In this document: positions 43,813-53,099 of the stretch, in pieces
Layout of the letters: the number at the start of each line of letters is the position of its first letter
How positions within the stretch are numbered: position 1 is the stretch's first letter
Source of the DNA: Adiantum capillus-veneris
Taxonomy: Eukaryota; Streptophyta; Polypodiopsida; Polypodiales; Pteridaceae
NCBI GenBank assembly: GCA_014529385.2
Contig: CM043958.1
Location: forward strand, 139,510,398 to 139,574,397
DNA: 64,000 bases
Reading direction: 5' to 3'
The notes under the pieces: generated by a model
The model's database searches: none
What the model was told of the DNA's origin: nothing
The model's input: the letters and a program-made list of their open reading frames with translations, nothing else
Position numbers and translations under genes: made by a program

Positions 43813-44560
43813 AAAGTGAGGTACTGGCACCGAACTGTATGGCGTCGAGGGAGATCGCCAACAACATCCGGAATCTTGGAAAGGACTCTCCGTCGACCCA
43901 CTTTGATGTGTGGGTCGTGCGATACTTGAACTTCATAAAGGTCTGCAACGCTTGCTTCTTTGGGCTGCGTCGAAAGCGACACAGAGTCTTCTGTAGCTCC
44001 TTCAATGCTTCAACTTTGTCTATGGACGTAGGTCCATCTTCTTCAAGAATCTCCAAGGCTGAAAATTCTTGAAACCACTTCCAATACAAAAACATGAACA
44101 TATCTATTCCATGTAAAGTGACTGCAAAAAATCTCGTCTTTCGAACAAACTGTGCATGCAATGGAGATGAACATAGAGACGGAGTGCCAAACCGTTCACC
44201 AAACACACGCAAACAATGGATTCGAAACTTGTCTTTCTTATCTAAATCAATCAACTCTGGCAAATCACAATGGACATGCTCATGCTTGATGCTCAATCTT
44301 TCTTGTGCTCTTTCTACGATTGTGTCATGCCAAGGAAGAGACATGGAATGTGAATTCCTTGAATGCAAACATTTCATCTTGTCATGAATCATCCGTATAC
44401 ATCTGTGCTCATTCATGAGTGAATCGTGCTCAACGTACAATGTCATGCCTAGGAAAAGGGATCACATAAAGACGCTGACTAAAATACAGGAAACGATCAC
44501 GAATGAAACACTCGAACAATGCGTGCTGACGAATCATTCGAACACATAGTACTTCTTGTA
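43811..44560 (-). pseudogene. H2 unknown ORF (211 codons open)
   Basis: The open frame from 44446 to 43811 begins MTLYVEHDSLMNEHRCIRMI, with a Cys/His/Arg-rich first half (HSRNSHSMSLPWHD, VHCDLPELIDLDKKDKFRIH), a middle VFGERFGTPSLCSSPLHAQF and an aromatic segment GIDMFMFLYWKWFQEF. The last 60 residues overlap the piece conserved in H1. Just upstream, in another frame, is RMIRQHALFECFIRDRFLYF. I do not recognise any domain; it could be captured host sequence. No catalytic motif of a retroelement is present. Confidence 0.45.
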
Positions 44561-44587
44561 AGGGTTCTTTGGACCTACGCTCAAGAG

Positions 44588-45309
44588 TCAAGATCGGTTC
44601 GTCGTGTGTGGTCGAATCTGCCTGGGGGGTGCTGTGGACCTCGACTCGAAAGCCAAGATCGATTCTTCGTGATTGATCGAATCTGCAACGAGGTTAGCTT
44701 CGCTAGAAAAAGCATCAACTAAACCATCATCCTTGTGAACAATCACGTCTTGATCATACAAATCATCATGCTTGTGAGAAATCACATCGTGATCATCATG
44801 CAAATCATCATGCTTGTCATTGTCATCCAAATCATCATGCTTGTCATTTTCCTTTAAATCATCATGCTTATCATTATCAGGCAATTCATCATGCTTATCA
44901 TCATGCAAATCTTGTGTGTCATGCTTTGGAGAAGAAGAGACTGAGAGAGTCTCCTTCTCTTGATCCTTTGCAATCTGTGCCTGCACACTAGAAAAGAGTC
45001 GAACAACTCTTGCATCTGTTGGGCTCTCTGTTCGGCCGCCAAGCGCGCTTGCTTGCGCTCGCGATCCAATTCGGCTCTTCTTTCTTTGTGTTCACGATCC
45101 AATTCGGCCATTCTTTCTGCTTTTCTTGCGTTGCATTCTAACTTCCTGTCCATCATCATCTTGTTGAAAGGTGCCATAGGATCTGATGCAATCTTTGGCG
45201 TAGATGGGGAAGGGTCGGAAAAACCTCCCGGTGAGGAAAACTCTTCTTTGCCACTCCCATGCTCACCACCTCCAAGCGAAGTATCCATTCCGCTTCGAGT
45301 GATGACCAT
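44588..45309 (-). pseudogene. H2 gag-like protein with KHDDL repeats
   Basis: Starts MVITRSGMDTSLGGGEHGSG at 45309, the M-V-x-T-R-S-G start common in plant gypsy gag. It continues through a Glu/Arg coiled coil (ERMAELDREHKERRAELDRE). A frameshift near 44990 leads into a second frame (to 44588) with an acidic His/Asp block: at least five units of DKHDDL-type (NDKHDDLKE, NDKHDDLDD, NDKHDDLHD, SHKHDDLYD). No capsid or zinc knuckle was found. The protein is likely solvent-exposed and possibly metal-binding. Confidence 0.5.
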
Positions 45310-45758
45310 CCACTGAAGTCTTGGGTTCTTAAGTTCACGAGGAACTTGGGTTCTTGAGGTTCTTACGGTTCTTGAGGGTCTTGAGGTTCTTGGGTTCTTG
45401 AGGTTCTTCTTTCGCTCGCAATCTGTGTTAGAGAAAGAAGGATCTTCTCTTCACCCGAGTTCTGCTCTTTTCCGCGGGCGCACCCCTTGGCAGCCTTGCG
45501 CTCTCACCAAGGTTGCTTTTTCCCACCTCACGTCGATTGGCCGGCCGCTAAGTGCACGGTCCGCTCTCAATGAGTGAAAAGAGACACAAGGGAAGGCCGG
45601 ACAAGCCCTTCTTTCTTGGGATTCCTGTCACTCTTCAAAAACACGATTAGGAATCGACACGCCCAAGAGGTCATGGGTTACGTGCGACCGCAACAAGCAA
45701 TTTTTTTTTTCTGTGGTTCTTGTGGTTCTTTCCTTGAGTGATGCAAAACACTGCCAAA
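45310..45758 (-). other. H2 5' leader
   Basis: Between primer binding site and the first ORF. Contains five close copies of GGTTCTTGAGG at 45340-45405. No protein. Confidence 0.6.
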
Positions 45759-45770
45759 GCTATTATACCA
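45759..45770 (-). promoter_or_regulatory. H2 primer binding site (diverged)
   Basis: On the minus strand TGGTATAATAGC, one base from the LTR. The first six bases match the initiator tRNA-Met type (TGGTATCAGAGC). Confidence 0.7.
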
Positions 45771-45771
45771 A

Positions 45772-45861
45772 TGTAAGGTGCAACGGAATGAATGTTGAAC
45801 TTTGCTCAAGATGAGTACTCCGAACTGTGCTCAAGATTCCTTGTTCTTAGGGAAGGGAGAG
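45772..45861 (-). repeat. H2 5' LTR, part 1
   Basis: TGTAAGGTGCAACGGAATG ... GGAAGGGAGAG, up to the G3 insertion. The rest is 54560-55671. Confidence 0.9.
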
Positions 45862-47338
45862 TGTCACAAGCGTGTGACTACTATCTATCCTTTTTGTTGA
45901 TTTCTTTCTTATTATCTATTTACTTTCACTTTTTGGAAACACCCCTCGGGAAATCTAATAGCCCTGCATTGCATAGCTAGTGTGGAACTGTCCAGAGGGA
46001 GTCCAGGCCTGAGGGCAAGAGAGCACTAAGGTTGGACAAAGACTATGGTTAGCCAAAGTGGGGTCATTGACTAGCCAAAGTGGAATCCTTTGCTACAGAG
46101 GCTACATTTCAATTTTGGGTGTGGCTGCAGTGTACAAAGGGGGTCAGATGACCTAGAAAGATACAATGGCAGCATCTCCTAAAATTTAGGGAACTGCTAT
46201 TTTGGGACCTGAAAATGTGTTTGCGTCATTATCTCCGGAATGACAAGGAGAACATTTTCTTACTCTGTCGTGAAGTCAACTCGGCAACCGGTTGGGAGAT
46301 TTTTAGGCGGCAACCCCGAAACGGGAAAATGCTTGTAAATGTGTCAAGTGGCACCTTCTGGTGCACTTTCCTCATGCAACAGGAAGTGGCGCTGAATTTG
46401 AAGTTGTGAGAGGCTCATTTTCAGATTTTGTCACAGGTTACGAGCTATGGAGTGCTTGCTTTCCCTCCTATGTACAGTGCGGTGCCAGGAGTGATGCCTT
46501 GCACGCTACGCACTGCCCTCTCTCTCCTCTATGGTAGTATGTTATGCCCCTCTAGTGGGCTTTTCAATTGACCAATGTACAGTTGTGTAGGTTCATGCGC
46601 GATTGCCGAGGCAAGAGCCTCTTGCACAGGTACTGGATTAGCTAGCGGCTAATCCCCCGCAGGTACAGGTGAATTTGGAGAAGTTTCACGCCAGAAATCT
46701 CGTCCGATTCAAAGGGCAAGTAGCCCTACAGGTGCGGGAGCTCGAGGACTTGCTACGGATGCGAGCGGTACGTGAAACGGAGCCCGAAACAGTAAAATAC
46801 AGCCTGCTGTGTATTTTTTCAGGTTTAGGGTTTTGGCCCTAAATGGTCCCTACTACCCCCAAGAGGTTCGGGGACGCGAGGGGACTGCTGTACAGGTGAT
46901 CTAGCGCATTTTTGGGGCTGAAAACAGAGAATTCAGCGTGCTGCAGATTCTCGCCAGGTTTTGCAAAGTGCCCGTATGCATCGGGAAAGTCATTCAATGC
47001 GTGGGAATACTGATTGTGAAGGGTCCTAGTACAGTTATGCTGCCGAAATCGGGCCGGAACAGTTGAAATTCAGCCAAGCTTGTGCGGGGCAGCTTGTAGG
47101 GAACCACAACGTTTATTCCCTCTTTTGAACAATAAAGAAATACCGAAAGGGGCGCCTAAGTTAGGGGCCAATCTGGTGTTGGACTACTCATACAGGTGCA
47201 ATCTAGCAGCTTGTATCCCTCTCGCCTTTGTTGTGTCTTGAATGTACAGGTAGAATAGACGACTAATAATGGGTGAAAGCTAAATCAAGGTTTGAAGTAA
47301 AGTCTACCGCCCTTTTTGAAGTTAACAGGCCGGTTTCA
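45862..47338 (+). repeat. G3 5' LTR
   Basis: TGTCACAAGCGTGTG ... GGCCGGTTTCA. Contains AATAAAG plus the 19-bp motif (47131-47155) and the hairpin GATTAGCTAGCGGCTAATC (46636-46654). Confidence 0.95.
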
Positions 47339-47354
47339 TGGTTCCATCGATGGG
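47339..47354 (+). promoter_or_regulatory. G3 primer binding site, non-Met type
   Basis: TGGTTCCATCGATGGG immediately after the LTR. Only TGGT is shared with the initiator tRNA-Met type. I could not match it to a plant tRNA from memory. Confidence 0.6.
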
Positions 47355-47445
47355 ATTAAATCACTTTTTCCCATAGAAATGAGCCTTGGTCAGTTTGGGC
47401 TTGAAGACACAGGGGATCATAGACCAGACACAGGGAATTGCAATT

Positions 47446-49100
47446 ATGGTTGACAGACCAGATGATGTGACTGAAGAGGTTTCCTCTTCACAGGGTCAAC
47501 AAACACATGAAGTGGGTGACTCTTCAAGACCACCACAGACGGATGATGATATATTCAGGACCTAGTTGACTACTCTTGTGGCTATGTTCACACAAGTAAT
47601 GCAGAACCCGAGGTTTTTAGCCTTTCTGCAATCTCCTCTTCTGTCTCAGCAAGTTGGGTCACTGGATCATATTGAAAAGCCTGTTAAGGCTCGAGCACAG
47701 GTGATTTATACTTCACAGTCACTCAATGCAAACACCTGTACACTTGACGGACAACATGCAGTCTCCACAACCTGTGCCTAAGGTGCAAGAACAGGTGGCT
47801 GAGATGCCAGTCTTTCAAGCTGTACCAGTTCAGCCAGCCACTTTTCAGCAACCTATAGCCGGTTCTAATGGGCAGGGAAGCAACCTACAGCCTATGCAAC
47901 AGGCCTTCCCACCACCTTCAGTACACCTTGGCTATTTTGGAGGTGGATCGGTATTCCAGAGCATGGCTGGTCATGCACCTGGAAATCAGTTTTACACGCC
48001 AGGAACAGTGTTCGGGGGTGCTCAAACGATGATGCCTAACCCCATGTATGGTGTCACGGGCATGCTACCAGGGTTTCAGAGCAATCAGGGCCAATTTGGG
48101 ATGCCACAGGCAAATTTTGGTATGGCTGGAATTACAAATCAGCAGCCAAATATGGCATTTCTAGGTCAACTTAATAGCGGTCAGGGAACACAAATGAACC
48201 CTAACAGCGTTCCCATGTTTCAGTCACTTCCATATGACAATTTGATGCCGCTGGAGAGGCCAACTCTGTACAAAGAAGGTGGCAAAGGTGTGACCTTCAC
48301 GACCTTTACAGGGTTTGATGACAGGAAGAAGGCTCTCTCATTCCTCCAGCAGTTTGACAAGGCCTATGCAGGGGGAAACTTAACAGAGGCTTCAAAGGAC
48401 CGCAAGGCAGCCACTTTCTTGACAGGGAATGCGGGACAATGGTGGACAACTTTTTTGCTTCAAGGGCAAGCTCCGTCCACATGGATTTACTTCAAGCAGA
48501 TTTTTGCAGCAACATGGTTATCTGATGACTTTGAAGCAGATGTCATGACAGAATGGCACCAGCTTAATGCTGCCACTTGCAAGAATCTGGATGACTACAA
48601 TCGGAAGTTTTGGAAAGCTCTACTTCCAGTAACTTCCTATAGGTTTGTGCCATTGACAGAACAGATTGAAAAATACTGTTGTGGCCTACCCAAAGGATTG
48701 AGAAAGTACTGCACGAAGACCAAAGTCACTACTTTGACGCAGCTCATCGAGGTAGCAAACACTGGCAATGGTTTGCTCAAGGGAGAAGATTGTGAATTTA
48801 ACACTGGCGTCAAGGCAGGATCAGGCAAGAAAAATTCAGCCAAGAAGCACGTTCCCAATGAGGCTCCTAAAGGGACTCAGGAGTCTGCCAACGCAGGGAA
48901 AGACAAGCTACGGCTGAATCAGAAAAAGGACCAGCAAAGAAATGGAAAAGACGTTTTCCTCGCAAGTCAGAAGAGCAAAAGAAGGTCCTGAGGACAGAGA
49001 ACAAATGCTTTATATGTGAGCAGCCTGGCCACATTGCTTACAATTGTCCTACAAAGAAAAGGCCAGCTGATTCTGAAGACAAGGAGGACAGGAAAGGAAA
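47446..49100 (+). CDS. G3 gag (frameshifted at both ends)
   Basis: ATG at 47446 (MVDRPDDVTEEVSSSQGQQT), TAG at 47563, same frame to about 47770. The main open frame, 47726-48991 (421 codons), has a Gln/Pro/Met/Gly-rich region (about residues 20-180: FGMPQANFGMAGITNQQ) then the capsid: TTFTGFDDRKKALSFLQQFD, GNAGQWWTTFLLQGQAPSTW, AATWLSDDFEADVMTEWHQL and EKYCCGLPKGLRKYC. A one-base shift near 48920 leads to the zinc knuckle CFICEQPGHIAYNC (about 49006-49047), in frame with protease. Particle-forming protein. The N-terminal Gln-rich tract is longer than in the E family. Confidence 0.85.
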
Positions 49101-49740
49101 GAAGCCCATGGCTGGTCTAGTGCCAGATATGGTGGGCGACAAACCAAATTCAGATGCAAGTGAGCTTTGCAGAGCATGGGGAAAGGTCAGGGATCAAACA
49201 GTGCTTATCTTCTTTGATCCAGGTGCCAAAGCCAACTTTATTTCCCCAGAATTGGCTTCAAAGTTGGGAATCAGACCTGAAGAGATGGGGTATACAACAG
49301 AGGCAGGTTTGGCATGTCTTGGCCATACAGAGGCTGTGACGCCCATCATTGGAAAGTTGCGTCTACATATCCAGTCCTATGTAGATGCTGAAGAATTTTA
49401 CATCATGCCACTGGACGGATGTGATGTGTTGTTAGGTATTCCTTGGTTATTTCGTGTACAGGGAATCATGGATGCCTACAACAAAAAGATCACTGTACAG
49501 AGCAGGGGAAAGACTCACGTTCTGGATGTAAAGCTTAAAGGGGAGTCTATTCCTACTGTATCAGCTTCTGCTATTACTTCTGTAATGAAAAAGCATCTTT
49601 CTGCGTACTTGGTTTTTGCACGTGAAGTGTCAGATTGTGATGAATCAAATTTATCTGTGCTAGATAAAGAAATGTCAATGTTTTTACAACAGTATAGTGA
49701 CTGTTTTTCCGATTCATTACCGTCTCAATTACCGCCAGAT
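49101..49740 (+). pseudogene. G3 protease
   Basis: The active site is VLIFFDPGAKANFISPELA (D-P-G-A, catalytic Asp present), followed by GCDVLLGIPWLFRVQGIMD and [14 protein letters not shown]. It is continuous with the zinc knuckle upstream and with RT fingers downstream in the 269-codon frame 49108-49917, so protease and RT form one polyprotein. Confidence 0.85.
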
Positions 49741-50403
49741 AGACCCGAGGACCATGCGATAGATTTGGTACCAGGCAGTACCCCACCAAATAAGCCGCCG
49801 TACAGGGTTAGTGCGGCTCAGCAGAAAGAGATAATGGGCCAAGTACAGGAGCTGTTAGAAAAGGGGCTGATTCAGCCCAGTTCATCCCCATTCTGTTCTC
49901 CAGTGTTGTTGGTATAGAAAAAGGATGGCTCATGGTGTATGTGCATTGACTACCGTGCACTGAACAAGAATACCATCAAGAATAGGTTCCCTATACCTAG
50001 AATTGATGATATTCTAGACAAATTAGAAGGAGCAGCTATGTTTAGCAGGATAGATCTAAAGAGTGGGTACCATCAGATCCGTATTAGATCAGAGGATGTG
50101 CACAAGACTGCTTTTAGAATGACGTCTGCCCTTTACGAATTTTTAGTGATGCCCTTTGGTCTCACAAATGCTCCTGCTACGTTCAATAGGATGATGGACA
50201 AAATTTTCCACCAGCGGTTTGTTGGTACATTCGTTGATGACATGATAGTCTACTCAAAGAATGAAGAGGAGCATAGGCATCACTTGGCCATTGTGTTCAA
50301 AGAGCTACGCAGTCATAGGTTGCTCATCAATGCAAAGAAAAGTGAGTTTTTTCGGGAAGAGATTCACTTTCTGGGACACATTGTCTGAAAGGATGGTGTC
50401 AGA
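49741..50403 (+). pseudogene. G3 reverse transcriptase
   Basis: KPPYRVSAAQQKEIMGQV, PSSSPFCSPVLLV, then TAG (49915-49917), [32 protein letters not shown] and [17 protein letters not shown]. The catalytic box GTFVDDMIVYSK keeps both Asp. Compared with G4 it lacks three residues just before the box (HQRF versus RPHQQF). A TGA at 50386-50388 (GHIV then TGA, KDG) stands where G4 has Ser. Fingers to thumb are otherwise intact. Confidence 0.9.
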
Positions 50404-51140
50404 ATGGATCCTGCAAAAGTTGAAGCGATCAAGTCATGGCCGAATTTGAAGACGGTGCATGATGTCCGAAGCTTTTTGGGACTATGCTCCTATTACAGAA
50501 GGTTTATCCGAAATTTCGCTGAGATTGCTTCACCTTTATATGCTCTTCAAAAGAAGGCAGTCACCTTTAGATGGACACATAAAGAGATTTCAGCTTTTAA
50601 TCTCTTAAAGGAAAAGATGACTTCAGATCCAATTATTGTGTTGCCAGATCTTAGGAAGTCATTTGTGGTCCAGTGTGACGCTTGTGGTAGTAGCATTGGT
50701 GCAGTGCTAATGCAAGATGGCAAGGTAGTAGCGTATGAGAGCAGAATTTTGCAAGGGCCAGAGATGACCATGCAGGTCTATGAGAAAGAGTTACTGGCCG
50801 TGATTCATGCGCTCTTAAGTTGGAAACACTACCTGCTAGGTGCAGATTTCGTTGTGCAAACGGACCATCAGACCTTGCGATACTTCTTGACACAGACAAA
50901 GTTATCTGAGAAGCATATGCGATGGGCAAATATCTTGTCCATGTTCCATTTTCAGATTGTGCATGTGGAAGGCAAGAACAACGTTGTGTCTGATGCCTTG
51001 TTAAGGAAGCCACAAATTTCAGCTGTGTCAATTCCTTATCATCATGAACTTGATGATATGAGAGAACAGTATGCAAATGATGAAGATTTTGCAAGGGTCT
51101 TCGAGCAGCTAATGGATGGACAACGTCATGAACATCCCAC
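50404..51140 (+). pseudogene. G3 RNase H
   Basis: RSFLGLCSYYRRFIRNFAE, FVVQCDACGSSIGAVLMQDG, MQVYEKELLAVIHALLSWKHY, VQTDHQTLRYFLTQTKLS and NNVVSDALLRKPQ: all landmarks in one 250-codon frame, including D, E, D catalytic candidates. The frame ends in a rearrangement at 51141, where about 60 codons of the RNase H to integrase linker present in G4 are replaced. Confidence 0.9.
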
Positions 51141-51324
51141 CGTATGTAGGGCATCGTGGTATCGATGCTACAGTTAAAGCGGTTGAGACATTCTTCTATT
51201 GGCCTACATTGAGAGTCACGTCCCTACAATAGAAGAGAGTCACGTCTCACCGTATGCAGGGCATCGTGGTATCGATGCTACAGTTAAAGCGGTTGAGACA
51301 TTCTTCTATTGGCCTACATTGAGA
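51141..51324 (+). repeat. 74-bp local duplication in G3 integrase N-terminus
   Basis: CGTATG[T/C]AGGGCATCGTGG ... GGCCTACATTGAGA at 51141-51214 and again at 51251-51324, 110 bp apart, separated by GTCACGTCCC...GAGAGTCACGTCTCAC. One base difference. Confidence 0.95.
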
Positions 51325-52050
51325 AGAGATTTTGATGCCTTTGTGCGAGAATGCCTAATTTGCCAAAAGGTCAAGTTTGACAGGCAAAAGGCACCAGGGT
51401 TATTGCAACCACTACCTATTCCAGATAAACCATGGGAAAGTATTGCTATGGATTTTATCTTTGATCTTCCGAGAACGCAGACAGGAACGATGGTATCTGG
51501 ACCATCATTTGCAGATTTAGCAAGCAGGCTCATTTTATTCCTGTCAGGAAGAAGATAAAGCTAGGTCAGATGGCACGCTTGTTTATGAGCAATATTTTCA
51601 AGTATCATGGCATGCCACAGTCGATTGTTAGCGACCGTGATCCACGCATGACAAGTTTGTTCTGGAGAGGCTTGTTTGAGAATATGGGCACCACGCTCAA
51701 ATTCTCTTCGTCATTTCATCCTCAAACAGATGGACAGTCAGAAGAGGCAAATTCTACTGTTCTAGATCTGCTGAAGTGCTATGTGTCAGAGCATAAAGGA
51801 AAGTGGGAGCAGTATTTGCCATTGGTGGAGTATGCATACAATAATACAGTGCATTCATCAATTGGCAAGGCACCTTTTGAGATAGTTGAAGGTGGCAAGA
51901 AAGTTCCTCCCATACTGCATACAAAGGACAAGATATTTGAAGCAGATAAGTATGTTCAGGACATGGATGAAATGTACAAGAAGGTCAAAGTGGCCTTAGA
52001 AAAGACTCAGGCAAGGCAAAAGAAAGCAGCTGATCGTCATCGTCGTGAAG
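51199..52050 (+). CDS. G3 integrase
   Basis: Zinc finger HRGIDATVKAVETFFYWPTL...CLICQKVKFDRQKAP, core PWESIAMDFIFDLPR (first Asp). One base is missing near 51488 compared with G4 (TQTG|NDGIW). The second frame (from 51570, 318 codons) holds SIVSDRDPRMTSLFWRG (second Asp) and HPQTDGQSEEANSTV (Glu). All three catalytic residues survive, but split over two frames. Confidence 0.9.
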
Positions 52051-52526
52051 TAGTATATTCACTTGGTGATTGGGTGCTTTTACGCTCTGAAAAGGCAAGG
52101 TTAAAGAAGATGAAGGGCAAGGAAAGACTGTTTCCAAAGCTCAGCATGCGTTACTATGGGCCTTTTCAAGTGTGCGACATAATCAGTGATGTTGCATATA
52201 GGCTGAAATTGCCTGACAGCTGGGAGATTCACAATGCGTTTCATGTGAGTTTTCTCAGACCCTATGTGGGTGATGTGCCAGAAGATATGCCAGCTGAAGA
52301 TCAACCGGAAGTCGAGGAACTTGACGAGATCTTGGTCCCGGAACAGATTTTGGCACATAAAGAAAGAAAAGTGAAAGGCAAGGTTGCTAGGCGTTACTTG
52401 GTAAAGTTCAAAAACTATCCACCAATGGATACTAAGTGGATGGAAGAAGGTGAACTTGCAGAGTCACCAACTGTGTTATCACTTTACCTTGAAGCCTTCG
52501 ATTTGCAACCTACTTTGACCCCTTGA
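52051..52526 (+). CDS. G3 integrase tail and chromodomain
   Basis: Continues the 51570 frame: YSLGDWVLLRSEKARLKKMK, MRYYGPFQVCDIISDVAY (GPY/F), IHNAFHVSFLRPYVGD, an acidic spacer, then the chromodomain VPEQILAHKERKVKGKVARR, YLVKFKNYPPMDTKWMEEG, ending PTLTP. It targets integration to chromatin. The stop TGA at 52524 is the natural end of pol. Confidence 0.9.
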
Positions 52527-53086
52527 GTTTCAAAGCTACATGGATTGTCAGTGTGACAATGGCTTTTGAAACAAATGATGTACATGGTATTTAAAGTGAG
52601 CTCAAATGAAATACCTGTTACATGAATGTTAGAGCTGTACAGATTGTCAGTTTGGCAATTGCTCTTATGGAATGTCCAAAAGTATGGTTAGTGCTATAGA
52701 AGTGAGTATTTCTTGTCAGTTTGTCAAGGATACAGTACTGGCTTCTATTAAAGGGTACATGTGTAACTGCATTCTTGAACTGTCGTTTTGGGTATCCTCG
52801 AAAGTGTTACTGGGCCCAACGTGTACTATAAGACAGTGGCAAAATGTGTAGCTACCATTTTGTCATTGGAAAGTTAGTGACTCAAAGCAATGGCAGAGTG
52901 CAAAGCTACCACTATGTCATTGGGACACGGTTCACACGCAAGCAATACATGTGTCGACGAGGTGTTGAATACACGAGGGTTGACAATGAGCATGTATGTG
53001 TCGTACATGTGTCGACAGGTGTTGAATACATCAGTGTTGACTGTGAGCATGTACGACATAGATGCAAACGAGGACGTTTGAGATTT
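52527..53086 (+). other. G3 3' UTR with stem-loops and short tandem repeats
   Basis: Holds three 17-base hairpins (52544-52560, 52643-52659, 52712-52728). It also holds two pairs of 55-58-bp tandem units (about 52834/52889 and 52951/53009). The same layout is in G4 at 60106-60665. No protein. Confidence 0.75.
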
Positions 53087-53099
53087 CAAGAGGGGGGTA
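53087..53099 (+). promoter_or_regulatory. G3 polypurine tract
   Basis: CAAGAGGGGGGTA abutting the 3' LTR start TGTCACCAGCG. Confidence 0.9.

Noticed and set aside
44740-44900. CRISPR-like array of CATCATGCTTGTCATT repeats
   Set aside because: Repeats are adjoining, coding and degenerate, with no unique spacers of even size, in a plant retroelement.
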